From assembly GCF_905220365.1 (NCBI RefSeq), contig NC_061154.1:8184001-8248000 (forward strand): 64,000 nucleotides of DNA. The letters are read 5' to 3'. This stretch comes from Vanessa cardui (taxonomy: Eukaryota; Arthropoda; Insecta; Lepidoptera; Nymphalidae). The translations under genes were made by a program, and so were the position numbers. Below, piece by piece: positions 26,301 through 37,954 of the stretch; the first letter of the stretch is position 1; the number at the start of each line of letters is the position of its first letter. The notes under the pieces are model-generated. The model worked only from the letters and a program-made list of their open reading frames with translations. It did not search any database and was not told the origin of the DNA.

Positions 26301-29300
26301 GTTTGTGATCACTGCGTCCCCGGTCATTACGCTTTTCCAGATTGTCTACAATGTACTTGCGACCTTGATGGTAGCACTGATGATGTATGCGACCAAAACA
26401 CAGCGCAATGCTACTGTAAAAAACATGTCAGAGGCCAGGTAAATAACACTCCATTTATAAATGTAATGTGGTTTCGTTTAGAGTTCAAATTAATATTATG
26501 TTAACAACTCCTAACAGGCGTGCAATGTCTGCAAAGATGAATATTTCAATCTTCAACCAGACAATCCTGACGGTTGTACGAAGTGTCATTGCTTTGGCAA
26601 AACCACGAGATGTAGCAGTTCATACTTATCTTGGGCTGAGGTTAGTAAATATAGATTTTTTCTGTCTATATATTCTGTCTGAAATATATTTTTTCTGTCT
26701 ATAATATTATTAAACGTCGTTCGGGCGAGTTCATACTAGATAACAAAAATACTTTTGTTAAATGCCATGATCTCGCACCATTTATCGAACACATATAAAT
26801 ACCAACGCATAATAATGGTGTATTCTTTGAGCAATGTCCAAAAGGATATTTTTGAACATTGAAAAGAACAGGCTCAAGAAGCCTTGAGAACTAAGACGAT
26901 ATGTCCCTTGATAATTGCACTGGCTCATTCACCCTTCAAGCCGGAACACAACAATATAGAATATATGATGAATGGATAAAAACCTCTACAGATGGACTAC
27001 ACAAAGTTCAACCACCAAGTCACCAGATGAGCATGGCCATGCACCCCCGCAACTACAATAAATGCAAACCTCTTCCTGCAACTAACTTCATGTTTCATTT
27101 TTAAAATGACGGTATATTTTACAGATTAACGGCATGAACGATTGGTACCTTGTTAATGTAGAGGCTAATCGCACATTAAACATTTTCCCCATCACTGTAC
27201 CTCCTACAGTCTTAAACGATTCGGTCATCGGAGCAGACCTAGCAAGCAACGATGATGGTGCGCAGAAAGTCGTGTACTTTGGCGCACCTGATTATTATTT
27301 GGGTATGATTATTATTTATAATTACAAAAAAGTTATCCTAATTTCAATTTACGTTTTTACACTATGTTACTTAATTGTATATTGATTTCGTAATACATAT
27401 CCCGATGTAATGGACTAAATTTTACAACCATTTTAGGAAAACGACTTACGTCATACGGAGGTTACCTTACCTACTCCATCTTTTATACCACACAAGAAGG
27501 CGGTCATGCAATTGATGCAGCTGACGTTATCATTGGAGGAGCTAATGGATACATCGTTCATAACAGCATCGAACAGCCACCAGCGCTTGAGAATTGGATA
27601 CACAGTGTTAGATTATCAGAAGATGAATTCAATAACTTAGATGGATCTGCAGTTACCAGAGATCAATTAATGAATGTTTTGGTCAACATAACAAGCATTT
27701 ATATAAGAGCTACATATTGGCATGAAGCCGTTACGACAAGGTCAGGCTTATATTTCATATTAGACTAATATTAAGATGATCAATGTAAATTGTTTCTATA
27801 AGATGTTTTATGCCATTTTAGATTAATAGCAGTGACGTTGGATGTTGGTGTCGAAGAATATGCAGAGGGTGACCGAAGGGCTTCTTCAGTGGAGGAATGT
27901 CACTGTCCAAAGGCTTACAGAGGACTTTCATGTGAACAATGTGCTGAAGGTTATTACAGACTAAGTTCCGGTCCTTACGCCGGATTTTGTGTACCGTGCC
28001 AATGTAACGGACACTCGAAAGAATGTGACGTCAACACTGGAATTTGTTTGGTAAATATAAAATATCATATAGTGTGTTATTGAGTCCATTCTTTATTTTA
28101 ATGTCAAATTTAAGTAAAATTATTAATGTGTGTTTTAAATATCACAAGGAATGTACTGACAATACAATGGGTGACCATTGCGAACAATGTATTCTTGGAT
28201 ACCACGGCGACGCGACGGTCGGCACACCCAGAGATTGCTTGATCTGTGCTTGTCCAATACCCTACGCTTCCAACAAGTAAGTCTATTTAGAGAGCTGTAT
28301 ACATTTAAGAACAAATAAATAAATCACTAAAATGACTATTTGGTGTTATATGAACCTTTCCTAATTTGATAACTAAATTAAAGAAACAAAAAACAATTTT
28401 TAATTTTAGAATAATTGTAAACTAAATGTTTCTTAAAACAGTTTTGCAGTGGGCTGTGACCTTAGTGGGAATGGATCACTCATATCTTGCGTTTGCAAAC
28501 CGGGCTACGATGGAGCCAGATGTGAATACTGTACAGCCGGTTATTATGGCATTCCAGAAGAAATTGGTAATTTACCTAAACTTGACATTAATATTTTTGC
28601 TTATTAAATAAAAAGTTTGACTGTAATATTAGGTAAAAATTGATCGAATCTCATAACATGATAAAATATTGAATTTTCATACACTTTTATTTGTAAACCG
28701 CCTGAATATATAATTTATAGTTTGTTCATTTATTTAGGTGACTACTGTAAGCCTTGCAACTGTTCTGGTAACATAAACACGAACGACCCCGGCTCCTGCG
28801 ACAGCATCACTGGTGACTGTCTTAAGTGCGTCAATAATACGGCTGGAGCTGCTTGCAATCTTTGCGCTCCCGGCTTCTACGGAGACGCTATCTTCTCTAA
28901 GAACTGTACAGGTAAGCTGCTTATAAAAAAAGCATTTTTTTAGCACTTTAAACGATAATTAATAAGTATTATAGCTAGATGTCGAGACTGACTCGAGGCC
29001 AAATAACGTAACTTTTTTTTTTCATTCCAATTTAGCTTGCGTCTGTGATGAATACGGAATGGAACGATGCGATCCTGCAACGGGTACATGCGTCTGCCGG
29101 CCAGGTGTTATTGGTGAGAAATGCGATCGCTGCGCTCCCAACCACTACGGGTTAAGCAGCGGTCAAGGATGTACTCCTTGCGATTGTGGCATCGCCTCAG
29201 AGTCCTCTCAGTGTGATGATAATACTGGACATTGCAGGTGCTTACTATAAAAAATTATATATCGTATGGTAGTTTTAAATACTTTTTAACAAACCCCTTT

Positions 29301-32300
29301 TAATTTTCTCATACCTGTATTTTTATATACATTCAACTTATATTGTCAAAAATATATTTTGTAATACCCAGTTCGCTTAAACTTTATTATTATTATCGTT
29401 AACGCTTTATCCATTTGGTTTTAGATGTGCAAAAGGAGTGACCGGAAAGCACTGCGATCAATGTGCTGCTGGATATTGGAACTACACCAAGGAAGGATGT
29501 GATCGTGAGTAAAATTAATTACATAAATGAATGGATAAATTATTGTCAAGCACCTTGTGTTAAACGAATCTCGTCTTTATCTTGCAGACTGTAATTGCAA
29601 CAAAGGGTATTCAGTCGGATTCATGTGCAACGCTACAGGACAGTGTGAATGTCTGCCCGGAGTAATTGGTGAAAAATGTGATCGCTGTCCAGAAAGGTTA
29701 AAAATATTGAATTTCTTATTATATATATAATACATACACTCTACAGAGCCAATTAGAATACAACTAAATTTATTTTACAGATGGGTTTTAATACCGCAAG
29801 AAGGATGCTTAGAATGTGATTCTTGCACAGATGCCCTTATCTTTACTGTACAGGATCTAAACGATTTGTTGAGCACCGAAACTCTAGATTTTAAGGTAAA
29901 TAATGCAAAATATTTTCATTTTAAATCAATATTAATAAAACGCGTCTTTTAAATTATTTTGTTCTTTATAGGATAAAGCCGACACATTCTTTACGACTCA
30001 AAGACTCAACTATATTTCCAATCAAACTGAACTACTGAAACCTAAAGTAGCAGAATTGAAGAATGTAGATCTAGAAGAAGTTACAACGGCCGTGAAAGGA
30101 TTAGAAACGAGTGCTAAAAATCTTTTGCGATCGGTAATATTTTTAACTACATAAATAGTATCATTCGCTAACATATAACCATCATTAAATTACCCTATGT
30201 ATGTATACAGGCTGAGTTTGCGGCAACTGATAGTGACAAGCAAATTGTAAGAGCTGCAGATTTAACTAGTACGGCAGACGAAGTCCTCGCCGCAGTAAGA
30301 GAAAATGGGCAAAAGGCTAAAGACATAGTATCTCACGTTTCGGAACTTGCTACAGGTCTTGAGCTAAGTCAGCAACCTAAAGTAGATAGCGCGTTACAAG
30401 AAGCTAGACAAATTAAAAATGATATAGCTGGTAAGAAAATAGTATTAATTATATTCAAAATACATATATGTATATTTACTGACACTTTATTAATAATTAA
30501 ATTACTTTTAAAGAAAAAGATTTGAAACCCAAAGAACAACTAGCATTTAATGCTTACACAAATGCAACGGAACAAATAGAAAGAATGAACCTTTTCGTGC
30601 AACCTGTGCTTCAACAGATAAAGGTACTGATAATTTTTTTTTTTATAGTAATTACTATTTTTGTACAATTAATAACATATTAATCACTTGCAGAGATTCG
30701 AGTCTATAATGAACGATACCCATGAATTAAAAAAGAAACTCAATGAAATGCTCGAATACACTACTTTTGCTCAACATACTGCTGCGGAAGCTGAAAAACT
30801 AAACACAAACAATCGGTAGGGGAAACGATAAATTGAGTTTTATGTCCATGAAATTTAAGTATATGATAATTAAACGAGCTATTTTTCTCTTGCAGGAAGT
30901 CTAAATTTGGAAACAAAGTTTCATCTGTTACCAAATTAAATGGTGCCGCTATGAAAGATTTAATTGATGCTGCTATTGATATCAATAACGCAACATATTT
31001 CACTTCAAAAGTAGATGCTATTACAAAAGACGCTGCCAATGTTCTTAATGAAATAAGTGCCGTTAACGATGAAACGGAAAAGAGTTTAATGACTATCGCA
31101 GATACATTGCCGAATTTGAGTAATTTAACCGATGAAGCACTAGTCCATGCAAGCAATTTGAGAAATAGAGTAAGTGAATTGATGTCATTTTCAACATATT
31201 ATTTTATCATATTAGAGCTTAAAATAAATAATGATTTTATTTTTTCGTCCTATAAATATTTAGGCTGATAATTTGAGAGCGTTAGCGGAACGAGAAAATA
31301 ATAACACCAGAACTAAAGACGCCTACAGCGCAGCATCTGCTTATTCATCTATAGTTCAAGAAATTGGGGACGCTAAAAAGGCTAGCGACGAAGCCGAAGC
31401 AGCAGTCGCAAACATCTCTAATATTGTAAGTTTTAGTTTGATGTACAAGATAACTTTATAATCAATACACTTGTTTAACTTCAGCGACCCTTTTTATTTC
31501 AATTGTATGATGTTATTTCAGAATACGGTACTTAATAACCGTGTATCGCCAGCGCGGGACCGATCCCTCGCGCTTTCGGAGCGTGCTACTTTAGCTCTAG
31601 CAAATGTTGAACAAAAACTGCGACCGAATCTGACACAGGCTGATCTTGCATTACGAAATGCTACGTCTACTCTTGGCTATGCTGATGATGAGAATAATGC
31701 AATATTATTGTAAGTTAACGATAGCTCGATCATAGTTATAATGTGTAGTGCAGTAGAACAATGGTTTAGCTATACTTTATAATTTCAGATCACTGCCAAA
31801 TGCCCCACACACATCACTTGAAAAAGAATCAGAAAAGGCCGATAAAGTTTCTGAAAAAGTGAAATCAACAATAGATATTATGTCGAATCTCGGAAATGAC
31901 TTAGCATCCAGCAAAGAATGGGCACAGACATTACCAAAATTGGCTGATGATGCCCAAAAAATGACTTCTAACATTGAAAACTTGTGTTAGTATTCGATAA
32001 AACTATTATAACTGTTATCGTAAGCCAATCTTTTATTCACATTTGAAATAGAATTAAATACTAAACTATCTTAATTTTCCAGTAAATAACATTGGAGAAA
32101 TGGATCCAATGATATCAACCACTTATCAGACTGTTAAAATGAAACAACTGAATCTTGAAAACCGTCGCCAAGAAGCAGATGATAAGCTTCAGAAACTTAG
32201 ATCTCTTATCGAGCAAGTAAGCAAATTATATTCCATAAAAATATATGTTTATAATGAAACATGTATTAAATAAAATAAAAAATATCTGTTTTGTCAGGCG

Positions 32301-35300
32301 CGTACTGTAGCTAATCGCATACCAGTGGGTGTTACTTTCGACCGTCGATCGACTCTCCAACCTCGTCTACCCGAAACTGTAGATGAAATGTCAACTTCCA
32401 CGCACGTTTCCGCTTACTTCCGAACAAAAGAAAACAACGGTTTCATTTTATACTTAGGAAATCCGAAAGACACAATGCTTAGAAGAACTAAATCGGTATG
32501 TTTTTAATTTTTTCTATGCTTATATAGAAACGCAATAATCTATTTCTGATTTTTTATAATCATTAAAATTTTAGGATGACTTTATGGTTTTGGGAGTACA
32601 AAATGGTTATCCATACTTGGTAATGGACATCGGTGACAGTGCCGAGTCTGGTCGTGAACCAGCCCGAATAGGTAGCGAAAAGTTCGTTGCTGATAACAGA
32701 TGGTACCAAGTCATTGTTGATAGGTAATGTAAACGAATAGTTGTTTATTTGTATGGTTCATATTGCCTGAATCACATTTTAAATATGTTTTAACTGAAAA
32801 TTCTAATGATTTTACTATTTTAGAGTGGGACGCAATGTTAAGTTATCAATACGCGAAAGTCTCGACAACGGTACGGATAAAATCCATGACAAAGAAGCTG
32901 TATTACCAGGACAACATACTATATTTAATTTGGATCGAGAAAAATCTAAACTTTATGTTGGAGGAGTGCCATCAGATGCCAAATTACAGGGTATTAGTTT
33001 CCCGGCATTCGAAGGTCAAATCGAGGAACTAATGATAGGCGACACCCCCGTTGGACTGTGGAACTTTGTTAGTGCTGCCAATTTGAAGGGAGCTAGACAA
33101 AGGTAAAACAATTGAATTTATTTCAATAAACTAGGCATTTCAATAAATAAACCTTTTCAACATTTTCTTTTCATTTGTCCATAGGGACAAGTTAATATCG
33201 TCACAATCGGGCCCTCAAGAATATCGATTCAATGGACGTTCTCACGTTATAATGCCAGGAAGAGGATACCTTGGATCTCAGAAAAACCAAGTTTTACTAT
33301 TCTTTAGGACATATGCTCCAGATGGTCTGATATATTTAGTAGGAGAAGATAAGCATTTCTTCTCTATACAAATGCAAGATGGACATGTCTATCTACAGGT
33401 AATAAATATAGCAGTTCACATTATATTGCATTATATTTTTGTATCCAGTGGCAGGCCACCAAAAGAAAAAAATTGTAGTACTTACTAAACTACTTTCACA
33501 TTTCAAGTTTGTACTTAATCAGTTTCATTTATTTTTATTCTAATTATAGGTCTCACTCGGCAATCCAGACGATATGGTTATTATTGGCACTACTAAAACA
33601 TACAACGATGGTAAATGGCATAGACTCGATGCCGGTAGATATTTCACTTCATGCTCCCTTAGAGTTGACAATGAGATAATAAAAATGGTATCAACGTCTG
33701 ACGTCAAAGAAATTACTGCATTAGACACAATGAACTTTGGAGGAAACAATAAGGACATTATACATGTGACCAATAAAGGTTTTGACGGATGCATTAGACA
33801 AATTAGTATAGACGGTGTTAATATAGATTTGAGTGAAAATGTTGAATCAGTTGGAATAGCTTATGGATGTCAGGTATATAAAATTCATTTTGAATTTGTT
33901 CGAAATTCAATAAATGTAATCGTATCTGGATAGTAATTTATTTATTTTTTGCATAGTTTGCATCACTAGTTTCTTTATCTGGAGACAACAGTTACCTTCG
34001 CTTCGTGGATATAACAACGGAGAACTTACAGCTGACGCTTAAGTTCAAAACGTCCAGTCCGGACGGTTTGCTCTTTGTCTATGTGAGTCGAACTGTAACC
34101 ATGGCCAGGGCGGATAGTATATCCTTATCCCTCATCAGAGGTATGTTTTTAACACTACTATGCAATTTAAGAAGTATCATTTTTTATGTAAGATTTATTT
34201 TACATTAATTTTCTTATAATTATAGGAACTCTGGTTCTCATGAGTCAACGTGAAACTCTCGACACAGGACTGAGCACATACAATGATTCGCAGTGGCACG
34301 TAGTCACTGTAACTCACAATAGTAAAGCCTTAAGACTCGTCGTGGATGACTTCGACTACTTTAGGTGCGTGCTAGCAACTAGAATCTTATGTTAACGAAT
34401 AACCTTATTATAAAAAATATATTTAATATGATCTTTATTAAGTTAAAGTCCTCATTTTTTAAACTCTATATATCTTCTCTAACTCTTATTGTTTTTTAAA
34501 ATTAACAATGTCAATCTCTTACCTTCAACAGTACGGATTCAGCTCCAGCACCGCTCCATATATTAGATGGGGTCCTGTTTGTGGGTGGGCTACAGCCTGG
34601 CTACGTTGTAGGGGGTAAGGTGGGGTCTAAAGTGCCGTTCAAAGGATGCATCGCAGATGCGACCATTAACGGAAGAGTTTTGAACCTACTCGAACCCTTC
34701 GGTAACAACAGCGTTACTTTTGGACGTTGTGGCAAAACTACCACTACAGGAGGCGTGCCCCCAGGTTAGTCCTGGCCTTAATTATATCATATTGGCATTA
34801 TTTTTTGTTTGAGCATAACACATTTAACGTTTTTGTTTTCTTGAATCAAAACATAATTTGTTGGGAAGAAGTAAACATGATATTTTGTTCAAGTTAATTG
34901 TAAATATATTAATATGTGTAATGCATTTGTACAGACGTCGGAGCCTGGCCTGCCCCAACGCAAGGCGACGTCCTTCCAACGCCAAGCCTTATTGACCCAC
35001 TACAAGAAGTCACCACAAAAATAGGTAAACAAAGATAATAAAACGATATAGGTGATAATCCAAATGACTCATTACGAGATAGACGATACTATAGGTCCGT
35101 TTGACTTGAAATAACTTGAAGTACTCTGCCCACTCTGTTGATGAGGTTTACTTAGAATTACTAGAGATTTCAACTTCGAGGGAAATTAATTTTGATAACC
35201 TTGTACAAATTTTACCCTTACGAAGTCGGGATGTATATATATATATATATACGCTTACTAATTAGTAAATGAATATAACTGTTAAATTTCTGGTCGACTC

Positions 35301-37922
35301 TTTTGAGTCAGAACCGTTTGTAAAATCTAAATAAAGTGTATTTTGGCTTTCAAATAGATACACCATTGATATACGCGCCGGGCCCAACTGTAACTACACC
35401 AGAGACGACTGCCGCGAGTGAACCACCAACCATCCAAACAACTACCAAATCACCGTTTGTTCCCACCACTACGATAAGACCGTCTACAACGCCACGCCTA
35501 CCGCCGCCACTTCCTGAATCTGGATGTGCACTCGCATACGACCCACAATACAGTATTGGTGATCCTACTGAAGGATACAGATTTGGTAAGATTGTTTGTA
35601 TTAAAAAATAAAGACATATTTTAATATAGAAATTAGATAGTTTGTATATGTACTTTGCAAGAAATTTGTCCAACAAATATCTTTTAAAAAACAAAATCTT
35701 AATATTGCCTTTTCTTTAATTGTGATATCTTAAATATGAATATATTTACTCCTTCAGTTATTTTTTTCAATCAAACCTAATATAAACGAAGTATTTATAG
35801 AAATAAAAACTGATAGTAATATATCGTTATTATTCAGGAACGAAAAACGACAGTCGCATAGAGTATTCGAAGTTGCCAGGTCGGCAACTGGAGGGCTTCG
35901 ACCTCACAATAACTCTGCGCACCTTCGACGAACACGGTGGGCTGGTATTCTACGCGGCAGCAGAGCGCGCGCCTGGACAGTTCCTGGCCGTCTATATGAA
36001 GGAGGCTAAGGTATTTCTCTAAAGTCTGACAACGATAACGATATAATTTTAAAATCATACATTATGAAAAAATGTAAAATGCCACATACCAATGATATTC
36101 TAATAAACAGATATGTTATACCCATACTAAACAACAGAAAAAAGTGTGCCGCGCCGGGGACCGTTTATTTTTCATTTCGTTACAAGTACTTAAAACGACT
36201 AAAGGCAAACGTCTCAATTAGGACGTTTACTAGTCTTCACTTTTTGCGCGTTAATAACATATCTGCTTACTAGAACATCATTGGCCACATACAGTCTCCA
36301 GTAAATATTCAACTAACAAATTAATAAAATTTTGTCATTTGGCTCACAGCTTCATTTCACCTTCAATTGCGGCGGTGAAACCGGCTTAGTAGTATCGACC
36401 CAAACCTACAACGACACAGAGTGGCACACAGCAACACTCGTGAGGAACGGTGGTCACGGCAAGCTAACAGTCGACGGCGAACGCATAGGGGAAACAAGTG
36501 TCACATGTGACGCGCCCGCAGTACTAACGCCTCCCTACTACTACGGTGGTTTACGAAACATCAGCAACAGTATCAGTCAAAACCTCATGGTAAGTATTCT
36601 GTGCCGCTTTAAATAGTCCTACTGAAGTCTATAGGGATGTGTTGTCACATAAACTTAATCTTTATGTTTGATAAAGTCCTCTCAAAATATCTTTGCCATT
36701 TCAAAATGCTTTCCCATTACATTATGAGAATTAGAAATAGATAGTGCACATTGTTTGAAGACACACTAGCGCACTGAAAAATATTTAATGGAATTGAGTT
36801 TTTAAGACATTTTGTAAGACATTTCGGCCCTGACCGAAATCTCGTTTTTGAAATCCATTAAGATTTATTTTATCTGAGATTAATAACCACAGCTATGACT
36901 ATTATTATTGTTACAGGACTTCTACCAACCATTTAAGGGTTGTCTTAAGGGGCTCATGATGAATGGACAATATGTCACCGACATTTTGTACAGAGTTAAC
37001 TCACTTCGATGCACTGATAACGTGGAAAGCGGAGTTTACTTCGGCCCCTCGAACAATGTTCACAGCAATTATTTGAAAGTAAGACATTAATTTATATATT
37101 GTATTTGATAAGTTATTTTTGTATATAAGCGTGTTTGTATTGAAATTGAAAATGACATAAATGTAATATTATTTCAGCTCCTAGAAAACTTCAAGGTTGG
37201 CTACGAAATTTCTATAACCATGGAAATTAAGCCGCGCAACTCAACCGGTCTATTGTTAAGTGTACACGGAAAGAGAGATTTCATGATATTGGAACTCTTG
37301 GAGAACGAAGTTGTAGCCAACGTGGAAAACGGAAAGGGTCCGTTCCACGCCAGTTACAAGCTCGGCAACAAATTTTCACTTTGTGATGGAAACTGGCACA
37401 GGATACACGGTAATATTATTTACATACATACACGGTAATATTATTTACATACAAATTTCGTCGCCCCGGACCATGACAGTGAGACCTGTAGCCTTTATTG
37501 TAGGCTAGATAAACAGTGCTTTAAAAATTATTTATATATAATGTGCTTGACATTTTTCCAAAAGTTTTTCCTCTCTTAATCATAAATGATAGAATTTTTA
37601 GCATATCTGAAACAATTAAATGTTAATGACGTAACCTAAATACTTATTGTTATTCGTAGCGGTCAAGTCCCGGCACGTAGTCTCAGTGGGAGTGGATGGT
37701 CACTTCTCTGACCCTTGTGTTGGACAGTCCGGATCTACAGACACACGATCCGCTTTATACATCGGAGGACACGAACGATCTATATCCAGAGTTAAAGGAG
37801 TCCGCTCGAGACGTGGATTCACTGGCTGCATCAGGAATATAGTCATAAAGGAAGTTCCTGTGCAAATACCGCTCACGGCGGCGCGTAGGAACACGCACAT
37901 CGGCGTATGCCCTAATGATTAA
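10069..37922 (+). CDS. LanA: Laminin subunit alpha (LanA, alpha-3/5-like), complete, 62 exons
   Basis: The 62 exons give 11,079 nt and 3,692 residues with every phase consistent. The fly protein is about 3,700 residues. The start ATG (acATGg) opens a signal peptide, MARVVALLLLYTSIASA. Domain order is LN, 11 LE repeats, a large L4-type domain, more LE, L4A, more LE, a coiled coil (domains II/I), LG1-3, a Thr/Pro linker, and LG4-5, ending GVCPND. Exon coordinates are given in the domain entries below. Laminin alpha pairs with beta and gamma chains through the coiled coil to form the cross-shaped basement-membrane heterotrimer. LN domains polymerise, while LG domains bind integrin, dystroglycan and syndecan (family knowledge). 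Most introns are 70-200 bp, but the first two exceed 2 kb, as expected for regulatory content. Several introns carry SINEs and MITEs without breaking the frame. No truncation or internal stop is seen. Confidence 0.97.
10264..12917 (+). other. LanA intron 1
   Basis: A 2.65-kb AT-rich intron (GTGATT...GACAG) between the signal-peptide exon and the first LN exon. It contains a perfect 16-bp inverted repeat at 12761-12798 and a 63-codon minus-strand open frame at 11813-12004 of unknown meaning. A first intron of this size is a usual place for enhancers, but no site is identifiable by eye. Confidence 0.8.
12761..12798. repeat. Perfect 16-bp inverted repeat (hairpin) in LanA intron 1
   Basis: TAGAGTAGCGACGTGC at 12761-12776 is exactly complemented by 12783-12798, with a 6-nt loop TGATAT. 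It is far richer in GC than the surrounding intron. Confidence 0.95.
13065..15185 (+). other. LanA intron 2
   Basis: A 2.1-kb AT-rich intron (GTAAAT...TCTAG). I see no coding frame, SINE or clear inverted repeat in it. Confidence 0.8.
15800..16947 (+). other. LanA intron 5
   Basis: A 1.15-kb AT-rich intron (GTAAGA...GACAG) within the LN-coding region. I recognise nothing in it. Confidence 0.75.
17215..17516 (+). mobile_element. tRNA-derived SINE (Metulj-like), copy 2, LanA intron 6
   Basis: The most complete copy. Its head has GATGGCCTAGTGGTTAGAAC and box B-like GGTTCAAACCC. The tail is GCCCAGCAGTGGGAATTTAC then CTGTTGTTGTTGTTG. TGATAAATGATA occurs both left (about 17194-17205) and right (about 17516-17527) and may be the target duplication, leaving about 10 extra bases at the left end. 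Confidence 0.9.
20281..20365. repeat. (CA)n-rich microsatellite in LanA intron 11
   Basis: An interrupted run of CA dinucleotides with occasional TA, AA and CG steps, ending CACACACAG about 85 bp before exon 12. Confidence 0.9.
21185..21735 (+). mobile_element. Helitron-like fragments around an (ATTT)n run, LanA intron 13
   Basis: CATAGTATAAAACAAAGTC near 21200 and AGTATATTTAGTATCAGTAT with GTGCGAAGCC near 21680-21715 match segments at 2480-2600. An (ATTT)n run at 21271-21303 lies between them. This looks like one eroded element, or two fragments. It may begin just after the exon 13 donor. Confidence 0.4.
21963..22240 (+). mobile_element. tRNA-derived SINE (Metulj-like), copy 3, LanA intron 14
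   Basis: A more diverged copy: head GAAATGGCTCAGTAATTAGAAC, eroded box B (GGGTTCAAAACACC) and tail TTTACAGGCTGTTGTTG. It lacks part of the middle compared with copy 2 and lies only about 40 bp after the exon 14 donor. Confidence 0.8.
22771..25770 (+). other. LanA: LanA: large L4-type (domain IV'') region, exons 16-25
   Basis: Exons 22672-22925 (most), 23148-23284, 23365-23503, 23577-23765, 23839-24213, 24328-24480, 24638-24812, 24889-25049, 25476-25635 and the start of 25719-25952. It begins at PAHYFPTLHQFQYEVEEG and runs to FSITSEYNSGALSC, matching the long non-EGF region of fly LanA. Landmarks are WKGYVVFSLLQ, DYFVLIPEAYYE, HYYQPNHP, CPSNSGCRA and LWLDYVLVVA. This forms a globular interruption in the short arm. 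Confidence 0.93.
25070..25394. mobile_element. MITE with terminal inverted repeats, LanA intron 23 (family A, copy 1)
   Basis: The left end has ACACAACTTAGATG and the right end GCTACATCTAAGTTGTGTCG, which are inverted complements. A second copy of the whole unit lies at about 41953-42290. It inserted about 20 bp after the exon 23 donor without disturbing it. Confidence 0.8.
25771..26610 (+). other. LanA: LanA: second LE array, exons 25-28
   Basis: Exons 25719-25952, 26029-26191, 26276-26438 and 26518-26640. The modules open with CFCDFMGSTELEC, CHCPITAICDENGEC, CNCNPLGVIDNELQC and CTCDLDGSTDDVC. The last one (CHCFGKTTRC) is interrupted by the following L4A domain, as is typical of laminin short arms. 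Confidence 0.94.
26611..27896 (+). other. LanA: LanA: L4A (laminin IV type A) domain, exons 28-31
   Basis: Exons 26518-26640 (end), 27125-27302, 27437-27740 and 27822-28050 (start). Landmarks are DWYLVNVEANR, VYFGAPDYYLGKRLTSYGGY, SIYIRATYW and AVTLDVGVEE, then the closing half-LE ECHCPKAYRGLSCEQC. Intron 28 (26641-27124) also holds an unexplained 67-codon open frame. The exon 30 donor is GTCAGG, an unusual extension after GT, but the join is in phase. Confidence 0.93.
27897..29830 (+). other. LanA: LanA: third LE array, exons 31-38
   Basis: Exons 27822-28050, 28149-28276, 28442-28566, 28738-28911, 29036-29237, 29425-29504, 29588-29696 and the start of 29781-29895. The modules open with CQCNGHSKECDV, CACPIPYASN, CNCSGNINTND, CVCDEYGMERC, CDCGIASESSQC and CNCNKGYSVGFMC. 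The array ends in RWVLIPQEGCLECDSC, the start of the long arm. Confidence 0.95.
29831..32297 (+). other. LanA: LanA: coiled-coil long arm (domains II and I), exons 38-47
   Basis: Exons 29781-29895, 29972-30133, 30211-30430, 30514-30623, 30694-30815, 30896-31169, 31264-31425, 31522-31709, 31789-31985 and 32083-32216. About 535 residues without cysteine clusters, rich in Ala, Leu, Glu, Lys and Asn, with heptad-like spacing (for example SERATLALANVEQKLRP and KMKQLNLENRRQEADDKLQK). This segment assembles with the beta and gamma chains. Confidence 0.93.
32298..34734 (+). other. LanA: LanA: LG1-LG3, exons 48-55
   Basis: Exons 32298-32495, 32575-32723, 32824-33102, 33185-33398, 33550-33873, 33957-34140, 34226-34364 and 34532-34764. 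LG1 contains SAYFRTKENNGFILYLG and YVGGVPSDA. LG2 contains LFFRTYAPDGLIYL and the closing GFDGCIRQISIDG. LG3 contains LKFKTSSPDGLLF and FKGCIADATINGRVLNL. In laminins this block carries the integrin-binding surface. Confidence 0.95.
34735..35520 (+). other. LanA: LanA: Thr/Pro-rich linker between LG3 and LG4, exons 55-57
   Basis: Exons 34532-34764 (end), 34935-35024 and 35358-35585 (most). It is rich in Thr, Pro and Ser (for example TTKSPFVPTTTIRPSTTPRL), like the threonine-rich spacer of fly LanA, and is probably O-glycosylated. It lacks the long uninterrupted Thr runs of the fly protein. A (TA)n run lies in intron 56 at 35233-35252. Confidence 0.9.
36090..36283. mobile_element. hAT/MULE-like MITE in LanA intron 58 (family B, copy 1)
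   Basis: Terminal inverted repeats of about 30 bp: left CAATGATATTCTAATAAACA, right the complement (ATATCTG...CATCATTG). The element is flanked by an identical 9-bp GCCACATAC on both sides (36081-36089, 36284-36292). It contains GTGCCGCGCCGGGGACCG and AACGACTAAAGGCAAACGTC, shared in inverted order with the element at 57388-57711. Confidence 0.9.
37406..37453 (+). repeat. 25-bp tandem duplication across the exon 61 donor of LanA
   Basis: The segment ACACGGTAATATTATTTACA recurs 25 bp later, duplicating the splice donor (ACACG/GTAATA at 37409/37410 and 37434/37435). Use of the second copy would add 25 nt and shift the frame. Confidence 0.9.
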
Positions 37923-37948
37923 ATACATTGAAATATATATGTAATGAT

Positions 37949-37954
37949 AATAAA
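37949..37954 (+). promoter_or_regulatory. Poly(A) signal of LanA
   Basis: AATAAA 27 bp after the LanA stop codon. Confidence 0.7.

Larger units (their letters stand above)
35521..37922 (+). other. LanA: LanA: LG4-LG5 and C-terminus, exons 57-62
   Basis: Exons 35358-35585 (end), 35838-36010, 36350-36589, 36917-37078, 37178-37409 and 37660-37922. LG4 has ITLRTFDEHGGLVFYAA, WHTATLVRNGGHGKL and FKGCLKGLMMNG. LG5 has MEIKPRNSTGLLLSVHGK, ALYIGGH and FTGCIRNIVI. The final cysteine, in GVCPND, closes LG5. LG4-5 usually binds dystroglycan and heparan sulfate. Confidence 0.95.
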
